Assembly: GCA_021847625.1 (NCBI GenBank)
Contig: JAJZQK010000326.1
Location: forward strand, 1 to 5,020
Source of the DNA: Chloroflexota bacterium
Lineage (GTDB): Bacteria > Chloroflexota > FW602-bin22 > JAMCYS01
Length of the DNA: 5,020 nt
Reading direction: 5' to 3'
Shown here: in pieces, positions 1 through 5,020 of the stretch
Layout of the letters: every line of letters starts with the position of its first letter
Position numbering within the stretch: position 1 is the stretch's first letter
Notes under the pieces: generated by a model
Told to the model about the DNA's origin: nothing
Database searches by the model: none
Seen by the model: only the letters and a program-made list of their open reading frames with translations
Position numbers and translations under genes: made by a program

Positions 1-82
1 ATCGGTCCTGCCGAGGCCAAAATCGGGCCCATCTCGGCTGCTCCACGACCAAATGGTGGCGAGGCAGTCAACGAAAACTCGC

Positions 83-98
83 GCGAAAGATCTTTCGC
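83..98. promoter_or_regulatory. Perfect 16-bp palindrome, candidate operator
   Basis: The sequence GCGAAAGATCTTTCGC reads the same on both strands with no spacer. It lies about 185 bp before the dehydrogenase start and about 90 bp before that gene's predicted -35 box. A perfect even-length palindrome of this size suits a dimeric helix-turn-helix regulator, but no regulator gene is visible to pair with it. As RNA it would leave no room for a loop, so a DNA site is more likely than a hairpin. No second copy was seen in the window. Function is inferred. Confidence 0.4.
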
Positions 99-187
99 CC
101 TCAAACTGCGGAAGTTGGGCTAACGCTCCGTCGTTCGTAGTGCAGACTTCAGTCCGCTCTTTGTGGCTCTCACGTAAGAAGCCGCGC

Positions 188-216
188 TTGCGGGCCTCCA
201 AGGGCTGACCTATACT
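188..216 (+). promoter_or_regulatory. Sigma-70-type promoter for the dehydrogenase pair
   Basis: A -35 box TTGCGG (188-193) is followed after exactly 17 nt by a -10 box TATACT (211-216). Transcription would start near 223 and give a leader of about 60 nt before the ATG at 284. The leader holds a short hairpin, GACGGC (246-251) pairing with GCCGTC (258-263), shortly before the ribosome binding site AAGGAG (269-274). The -35 is only partly consensus, which leaves room for activation by a regulator. Confidence 0.6.
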
Positions 217-283
217 TGCCCTAAGTCATCCCGAGAACGAAGCCCGACGGCGTCGTGGCCGTCCCGGCAAGGAGAGACGACGA

Positions 284-1309
284 ATGAAAGCAGCGGTACT
301 GACTGCCCACTACAAGATCGAAATGCAGGACGTGCCCGAACCGGAACCTGAGGAGAACGAAGTCAAGATCAAGGTCGTGGCCTCGGGCGTCTGCGGTTCC
401 GAAGTGCACGCCTACAAGGGCACCCACCCCTTCCGCCACCCGCCCTCGATCCTCGGCCACGAGACGGCCGGCGACGTGGTGGCCGTGGGCAGCGCCGTGA
501 CCAAGTTCAAGATAGGCGATCGCGTGACGGTGGAGCCGCAGATCTCCTGCGGCGTCTGCGACTACTGCCGCGCCGGCCACCCCAATCTGTGCGTGGATAA
601 GGTGGTCCTGGGCACGACCAAGTGGATCGGCGCCTACGCGGAGTACTTCGTCGCCCCCGAGCAGGTGGTCTACCGGATTCCCGATAACGTGGCCTACGAC
701 GAAGCGGTGATGATCGAGCCTCTGGCGGTAGGGGTGCACGCGGTGCGGGAGGCCGACCTGCAGCTGGGCCAATCGGTCCTCATCCTCGGCGGCGGCACAA
801 TCGGTCTCTGCACGCTGGCCGCGGCGCGGGCGGCGGGCGCGCTGAGCACCATCGTCACCGACGCCGTGGACTTCAACCTGGCGGTGGCCCGCGAGCTGGG
901 GGCCACGGCGACGGTGAACGTGCGCCAGGGCGACCTCAAGGCGGTGGTGGATCAGGTCACGGATGGCAAGGGCGTAGATACGGCCTTCGTCACGGTCGGT
1001 TTCTCGCCGGTGGTGAACCAGGGCCTGACCTCGATCAAGAAGCGGGGCCAGGTGATTCTGATCGCCCTCTTCGCCGGCAACGCCACGATCGACGATCCGT
1101 TCACCATCGTGGGCGGCGAGCGAGTGCTGCGCGGCAGCCAGATGTACACCGGCGCCGACGTGCAGATCGCGGTCGACCTGATCGGCTCGGGCAAGGTGGA
1201 CGCCAAGATGTTCATTACCCAGCACCTGCCCATGAGCGAGGCCCAGCGTGGCTTCGAGATCGTGGACAAGAAGCTCGAGGATTGCGTGAAGGTCGTGCTG
1301 CACTGGTAG
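284..1309 (+). CDS. Zinc-dependent medium-chain alcohol/polyol dehydrogenase
   Basis: This 341-residue cytoplasmic enzyme belongs to the zinc-containing medium-chain dehydrogenase superfamily, in the sorbitol (L-iditol)/threonine 3-dehydrogenase branch, which oxidises secondary alcohols with NAD(P)+. Catalytic zinc ligands are visible as Cys37 and the His59-Glu60 pair in the GHE signature (58-60), with Glu145 in the EPL motif typical of the branch. All four structural-zinc cysteines are present (89, 92, 95, 103). The Rossmann motif GGGTIG is at 169-174, and Asp193 at the end of the second strand favours NAD over NADP. Length is normal for the family. The ATG has a good ribosome binding site (AAGGAG, 269-274, 9 nt upstream). 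It is the first gene of a unit with the short-chain dehydrogenase. The exact substrate (polyol, sugar or amino alcohol) cannot be read from the sequence. Confidence 0.93.
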   Translation: MKAAVLTAHYKIEMQDVPEPEPEENEVKIKVVASGVCGSEVHAYKGTHPFRHPPSILGHETAGDVVAVGSAVTKFKIGDRVTVEPQISCGVCDYCRAGHPNLCVDKVVLGTTKWIGAYAEYFVAPEQVVYRIPDNVAYDEAVMIEPLAVGVHAVREADLQLGQSVLILGGGTIGLCTLAAARAAGALSTIVTDAVDFNLAVARELGATATVNVRQGDLKAVVDQVTDGKGVDTAFVTVGFSPVVNQGLTSIKKRGQVILIALFAGNATIDDPFTIVGGERVLRGSQMYTGADVQIAVDLIGSGKVDAKMFITQHLPMSEAQRGFEIVDKKLEDCVKVVLHW

Positions 1310-1325
1310 CGGCGGAGGTGAAGCG

Positions 1326-2096
1326 GTGAGACTGGCCGGCAGAGTTGCCGTCGTCACCGGCGCCGGGTCGAAGCGCGGCATCGGCCGGGCGACCGCGCTG
1401 ACGCTGGCGCGCGAGGGCGCCGACGTGGCCGCCTGTGACCTGGACGGGCCGGGGGCCGAGGAAACGGCGGCGCTGGTGCGCGGATTGGACCGACGAGCGC
1501 TCGGCCTGCGCATGGACGTCAGCGATGAAGAGCAGGTGCGAGCGACAATCGCGCGCGCGCAGGCCGAGCTCGGCCCCGTGGACATTCTGGTCAACAACGC
1601 CGGCATTACTCGTTCGACGCCGCTGCTCGATATCTCGGCCGCCGAGTGGGACCTGGTACAAGACGTCGACCTGCGGGGGACATTCTTCTGCACCAAGGCC
1701 GTGCTGCCGGGGATGATCGAGCGGCGCTATGGGCGGATCATTTGCGTCTCCTCCATCGCCGGCAAGATGGGCGGCGGCTTCTTCGGCAGCAGCCATTATG
1801 CCGCCGCCAAGGCAGGCATCGCCGGCTTCGCCAAATCCGTCGCCAGGCAAATGGCACGTTATGCCATCACCTGCAACGCCGTGGCGCCGGGACTGGCCGA
1901 CACCGACATCGGCCTGGACACGCTGGACCCCGAGCTGCGGGAGCGAGTGAGAGAGACCACTAGTCAGGCTGTTCCCCTCGGCCGGTTGGCCTCGGCCCAG
2001 GATGTTGCCTACGCCATCCTCTTCCTCGCCTCGGATGAGGCAGCCTACATCACCGGTCACGAACTCGACGTCAACGGCGGGCACTTGATGGACTAG
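1326..2096 (+). CDS. SDR family NAD(P)-dependent oxidoreductase
   Basis: This 256-residue classical short-chain dehydrogenase resembles FabG and sugar/polyol dehydrogenases and should act as a soluble oligomer. Visible motifs are the cofactor loop TGAGSKRGIG (11-20), Asp38 after the second strand (suggesting NAD), NNAG (90-93), catalytic Ser143, Tyr158 and Lys162 in YAAAK, the PG pair (188-189) and a C-terminal ITGHELDVNGG. The glycine loop is two residues longer than in many relatives, as is the Ser143-Tyr158 spacing. The position usually holding the fourth catalytic residue, Asn, in the VNLxG motif is Asp115 (VDLRG). The start is GTG, chosen because GGAGGTGA (1315-1322) lies just upstream. 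Only 16 nt separate it from the preceding gene, so the two are surely co-transcribed. The substrate is unknown. A second oxidation step in the same catabolic route is likely. Confidence 0.93.
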   Translation: MRLAGRVAVVTGAGSKRGIGRATALTLAREGADVAACDLDGPGAEETAALVRGLDRRALGLRMDVSDEEQVRATIARAQAELGPVDILVNNAGITRSTPLLDISAAEWDLVQDVDLRGTFFCTKAVLPGMIERRYGRIICVSSIAGKMGGGFFGSSHYAAAKAGIAGFAKSVARQMARYAITCNAVAPGLADTDIGLDTLDPELRERVRETTSQAVPLGRLASAQDVAYAILFLASDEAAYITGHELDVNGGHLMD

Positions 2097-2118
2097 GGGC
2101 CCTGGCGAGCGGGGTAAT

Positions 2119-2422
2119 TGGACCCAGGAGATGGGCTTGTTGCGCAGCGTCGGCATAACTAGACGCCAGATCGTGCTGATAGTGCACTCGAAGCCCGGCG
2201 TGATCGGACTCTCCTGCGGGCTGCTGGGGTGCTTTTCCGGATCGCCCTCTTGTGGATCTTCGTCGCCTCGATGACGGCGATGTCGGATTACCACCTTGAG
2301 TTCGCGGTGCCTGCCGAGGGCGCCCTCCTGGGTCTGGCTGTAGCCTGGGGAGTCTCCCGGCCGGCGGCAATCCTACCCGCACGACCGTTATCCGCATCCT
2401 CGAGGCTATCCACTACGAGTAG
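2119..2422 (+). pseudogene. Decayed C-terminus of an FtsX/MacB-type ABC permease
   Basis: Three successive reading frames together resemble the last 100 or so residues of an FtsX-like permease. The frame through 2125-2229 gives EMGLLRSVGITRRQIVLIV and then VIGLSCGLLG, matching the family's cytoplasmic loop (ExGxLRxxGxxRRQ) and its following helix. The next frame (about 2232-2384) gives FRIALLWIFVASM, then SDYHLEFAVPAEG, LLGLAVAWGV and AAILPAR, matching two more helices and the YPARRAA motif. The last frame ends VIRILEAIHYE then stop at 2420-2422, matching the usual xIVEAIxYE terminus. Two frameshifts, a short loss after PAR, and odd residues such as Lys-Pro in a helix show decay. The N-terminal part is absent: the intact short-chain dehydrogenase ends 28 bp before the recognisable homology. 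This is recognition by eye. Assembly errors could explain the frameshifts but not the truncation. Confidence 0.75.
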
Positions 2423-2440
2423 GGCCGGCGGCAGGGGAAG

Positions 2441-2486
2441 CGAAAGCCGAAGGCCGGCACCGCTGGGTGTCGGCCTTCGGCTTTCG
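2441..2486. terminator. 20-bp hairpin, probable bidirectional terminator
   Basis: CGAAAGCCGAAGGCCG (2441-2456) is a perfect inverted repeat of 2471-2486. Four more pairs, one of them G-U, extend the stem to 20 bp and leave a six-base loop (2461-2466). It starts 18 nt after the stop of the permease remnant on the plus strand, and 17 nt separate it from the stop of the ABC ATPase on the minus strand, so it sits where a shared terminator belongs. No real T tract follows on either strand (the minus strand continues CTTCCCC), so intrinsic termination may be weak or depend on the stem alone. Confidence 0.6.
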
Positions 2487-2503
2487 GGAAACGAGCCGAC
2501 GAA

Positions 2504-3607
<1,104 letters not shown>

Positions 3608-3895
3608 GGGTGCTCCTTAGTTCTCACAGTATAGCCGTGGGCGACGACAGCGAGCCGTCGGCCACACGCGAGAGCGTGTCTGGCCAATCGGCTGCATCGC
3701 GTCTAACCATCGGCGAAAACAGAACTCTTCGGTCATCCCCGGCGTCACTCGAGGATGGGCATTACCGCCAAAACCGCTCTTCGCTGACGCGACAGACAAT
3801 GCAACCGCTCCCGTGGAGCGAGCGAGACGTTTCCCCTCGGCTGCCACCTCCCGATGCGAAATGCGGGCCTCGCCCCGGCAGAGGGCTCGGACCTG
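3608..3895 (-). other. Predicted 5' leader of the ABC ATPase with several hairpins
   Basis: If transcription starts at the strong promoter ending at 3902, the message has an untranslated leader of about 290 nt. Visible inverted repeats are GGGCTC/GAGCCC (3883-3888 with 3895-3900, at the very start), CGCTCC/GGAGCG (3806-3811 with 3815-3820), and a longer imperfect stem over 3653-3693 (AGCCG, GGCC and CACGC pairing with GCGTG, GGCC and CGGCT around a four-base loop). A possible second -10 box, TATACT on the minus strand (3628-3633), lies just before the ribosome binding site but lacks a recognisable -35. I matched no known riboswitch class. No convincing protein gene is present. Confidence 0.4.
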
Positions 3896-3901
3896 AGCCC
3901 C

Positions 3902-3930
3902 ATTGTAGCCAGCGACAAGCGGAGTGTCAA
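3902..3930 (-). promoter_or_regulatory. Near-consensus sigma-70 promoter for the ABC ATPase
   Basis: On the minus strand a perfect -35 box TTGACA (3930 to 3925) is followed after exactly 17 nt by TACAAT (3907 to 3902), one base from the -10 consensus. The predicted start is near 3895. It faces away from the promoter at 4075-4103, and 144 bp separate the two -35 boxes. The box strength suggests high basal transcription limited by a repressor or by the leader. Confidence 0.72.
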
Positions 3931-3947
3931 GTGCCGTCCGTCCGGCC

Positions 3948-3970
3948 GGCAAACCCTCGGTCGGTTTGCC
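3948..3970. promoter_or_regulatory. Interrupted palindrome between divergent promoters, candidate operator
   Basis: GGCAAACC (3948-3955) is an exact inverted repeat of GGTTTGCC (3963-3970) around a seven-base spacer. It lies 17 bp upstream of the -35 box of the ATPase promoter, centred near position -64 relative to the predicted start, a usual place for an activator or an auxiliary repressor site. The 23-bp geometry fits a dimeric regulator contacting two major-groove turns. It is not followed by a T tract and has no gene before it, so a terminator is unlikely. The regulator is unknown. Confidence 0.45.
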
Positions 3971-4074
3971 CCCCTCCACCAGACGGCATCAACCCGCCCC
4001 GGCCTCGCGCCGGTGCCGGAGGCAAGGAGAGTCTGCCCCGCAACCATTAGACTAAGCAAACGCCGCTACGCTCC

Positions 4075-4103
4075 TTGACAGAGCTTGTCGCCAAACGTAC
4101 AAT
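4075..4103 (+). promoter_or_regulatory. Near-consensus sigma-70 promoter for the TPR gene
   Basis: A perfect -35 box TTGACA (4075-4080) is followed by a 17-nt spacer and TACAAT (4098-4103). Transcription would start near 4110, giving a leader of about 67 nt before the ATG at 4177. An AT-rich patch (about 4111-4137) in otherwise GC-rich DNA follows the -10 box. The hexamers and spacing match those of the divergent ATPase promoter, so both genes probably use the housekeeping sigma factor. Confidence 0.72.
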
Positions 4104-4176
4104 CGGCCATGTGATACAGTCAATACTATTTTGATAGGTGGTGGAACGCAGCCAAAAGCGGAAGAGGAGGAACAGG

Positions 4177-4848
4177 ATGGGCGTCTCCCGCATCCTATTC
4201 GGCCGGTTTTCCGATCGTGGCAAAGGCACCTCTACCGCAGCCCAGTCTCAGCCCCCGGGCCCTCGGGGACCTGAATCTGGGCCGCCGCCGTGGCAAGACG
4301 CGGCGGAGCAGTTGGGCAGCGACAGCGACCCGGCGGAGGCGGCGCTGGGCTCAGTCATCGTGGGTGAGGCGCAGGCGCAGCTCGCACGCAGCTACCTCGC
4401 GAAGTACCCGGAACTGGACTTCACGTACTGCCGCTTGGGCCGCCATTATCTCGCCAGCGGTCAGTTCGAGCGCGCGCGCGAGGTTCTGGACCAGGGGCTC
4501 GCCGCCTGCCCGCGCCGGCGCCGACTCTGCCTCCAGTACGCGGCGCTGGAGTACGAAGCGGGACGCCTGGCCGCGGCCGTCGCCTGGTGGCTGCGCTCTG
4601 CCGAGCGCCAGCTGGCGGTAGAGCGCATCGATGGCCCCGAGGCGTTCACCCATCTGGCCTACACGGCCATGTTGCTTGGCCACCCCCAGCAAGCGCAGCA
4701 GCTGCTGGCGTTCGCCGACCGCAGCCACGTCTTCCGCCTCTCCGAGCAGGCTAAAGAGGAGATGCAGACGCTGGCCAAGAACCTCGACCGCAAGAAGGTT
4801 GGCCAGAGCATTGCCGCCCTGGCTCGGCAACTGCCTCAAACCGGCTAG
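4177..4848 (+). CDS. TPR-repeat protein of unknown function
   Basis: This 223-residue protein is predicted to be soluble, with no signal peptide or membrane segment. Residues 1-55 are low-complexity, rich in Pro, Gly, Ser and Gln, and probably disordered. Residues 63-183 form helical pairs of the tetratricopeptide type: the clearest repeat, about 86-115, has Leu87-Gly88, Tyr91, Gly95, Phe97, Ala100, Leu104 and Pro112 at the expected spacing. Weaker repeats follow at about 117-147 and 155-183. The C-terminus (190-220) is helical and charged. The ATG at 4177 is preferred over the in-frame GTG at 4138 because AGGAGG (4165-4170) sits six bases before it; the earlier GTG has no such site. TPR folds bind other proteins, but no partner is indicated. 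The gene is a single transcription unit with its own promoter and no clear terminator before the next promoter. Confidence 0.78.
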   Translation: MGVSRILFGRFSDRGKGTSTAAQSQPPGPRGPESGPPPWQDAAEQLGSDSDPAEAALGSVIVGEAQAQLARSYLAKYPELDFTYCRLGRHYLASGQFERAREVLDQGLAACPRRRRLCLQYAALEYEAGRLAAAVAWWLRSAERQLAVERIDGPEAFTHLAYTAMLLGHPQQAQQLLAFADRSHVFRLSEQAKEEMQTLAKNLDRKKVGQSIAALARQLPQTG

Positions 4849-4865
4849 GATCTGCCATATAGCTA

Positions 4866-4894
4866 TTGACGAGCGCGCCCGGGTTCGCTAGAAT
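4866..4894 (+). promoter_or_regulatory. Sigma-70-type promoter for the T-box transcript
   Basis: TTGACG (4866-4871) and TAGAAT (4889-4894) are separated by exactly 17 nt. The predicted start near 4901 is some 25-30 nt before the first conserved T-box bases, as expected for a T-box leader. The -35 box begins 17 nt after the stop of the TPR gene, so this is a separate, tightly packed unit with no visible terminator in between. Confidence 0.72.
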
Positions 4895-4900
4895 GCTGCC

Positions 4901-5020
4901 TACAAACCAATAGCCATCTCAAAGGCGCCGACGGAGAGAGTAGGCGGAGATGGCCTGCCCAGAGAGTCCGGGTAGGTGTGAGCGGACGCAGGCCGACCGA
5001 CCGAAAATCGTTCCCAGATC
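4901..5020 (+). promoter_or_regulatory. T-box riboswitch leader, Stem I (cut by window end), probable Ile specifier
   Basis: T-box leaders sense uncharged tRNA and control aminoacyl-tRNA synthetase or amino-acid genes. Hallmarks visible in order: GACGGAG then AGTA (4930-4942), AGAGAG (4961-4966), GGTAGGTGTGAG (4971-4982, the distal loop) and GAAAATCG (5003-5010). The fold supports this: GGCCTGC (4952-4958) pairs perfectly with 4988-4994, GTCCG (4966-4970) pairs with 4983-4987, and the AGAGA bulge lies between them. At the base GGAG (4933-4936) pairs with TTCC (5011-5014). In the GAA-N-specifier-purine context the specifier is AUC (5007-5009), read by tRNA-Ile. The antiterminator with its T-box sequence lies beyond the window. 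The downstream gene is therefore probably ileS, by inference only. Confidence 0.88.

Noticed and set aside
1..123. Open plus-strand frame from the window edge to TAA at 121-123, possibly the tail of an upstream gene
   Set aside because: About 40 residues with no recognisable motif, and the palindrome at 83-98 lies inside it. Another frame is open just as far, so coding cannot be supported.
221..1696. Long open frame on the minus strand (491 codons) across the dehydrogenase pair
   Set aside because: It lies opposite two genes with full catalytic motifs. Its translation is rich in His, Arg, Ala and Asp without any recognisable domain, as expected for the antisense of GC-rich coding DNA.
1215..2294. 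Minus-strand open frame covering the SDR gene and the permease remnant
   Set aside because: It is an antisense shadow. It has no motif, and the plus strand gives better explanations for both parts.
3883..3900. CTCAGGTCCG on the minus strand, reminiscent of the SRP RNA core
   Set aside because: The following GGAAGGAAGCAGCC part is missing and the bases form a simple hairpin instead, so the likeness is chance.
4002..4023. GCCTC/GAGGC inverted repeat with inner CCGG copies
   Set aside because: Short arms in very GC-rich DNA. No placement or tract suggests a terminator or operator.
3745..4059. Minus-strand frames in the divergent intergenic region (104 and 120 codons)
   Set aside because: They run through the predicted promoter and palindrome, have no ribosome binding site at their starts, and show no family resemblance.

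Overview
The window is a high-GC bacterial segment with four intact protein genes, one decayed gene fragment and the start of a T-box riboswitch that runs off the right edge. The combination of high GC, near-consensus sigma-70 promoters with 17-nt spacers, a lone sugar-importer ATPase, zinc- and NAD-dependent dehydrogenases and an isoleucine-type T-box fits Chloroflexota best. Actinobacteria or another GC-rich Gram-positive-related lineage is possible. This is a judgement from sequence style and family resemblance, not a database result.

Layout. 1-283: non-coding upstream region with a perfect 16-bp palindrome (83-98), a good promoter (188-216), a small hairpin and a ribosome binding site. 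284-2096 (+): a two-gene unit encoding a zinc-dependent medium-chain dehydrogenase of the sorbitol/threonine dehydrogenase type and, 16 nt later, a short-chain dehydrogenase. 2097-2503: the gap between convergent genes holds a frameshifted remnant of the C-terminus of an FtsX/MacB-type permease (about 2119-2422) and a 20-bp hairpin (2441-2486) placed as a shared terminator. 2504-3607 (-): the ATPase of a carbohydrate ABC importer (MalK/UgpC/MsmK type). 3608-4176: a 569-bp divergent intergenic region with back-to-back near-consensus promoters, an interrupted palindrome between them and a predicted structured leader of about 290 nt for the ATPase. 4177-4848 (+): a small TPR-like protein of unknown role. 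4866-5020: a new promoter and the 5' part of a T-box leader (Stem I), with AUC in the specifier position, so the gene to the right is probably isoleucyl-tRNA synthetase.

How the genes may work together: the two dehydrogenases look like a catabolic pair acting on a polyol, sugar or other secondary alcohol. The convergent MalK-like ATPase energises uptake of sugars, polyols or glycerol phosphates. Its permeases and binding protein are not in the window, so it probably serves partners encoded elsewhere. The TPR gene and the T-box unit look unrelated to this metabolism. I did not find a clearly new multi-gene system. The items most worth a second look are the permease remnant, the T-box, and the two palindromes beside promoters.
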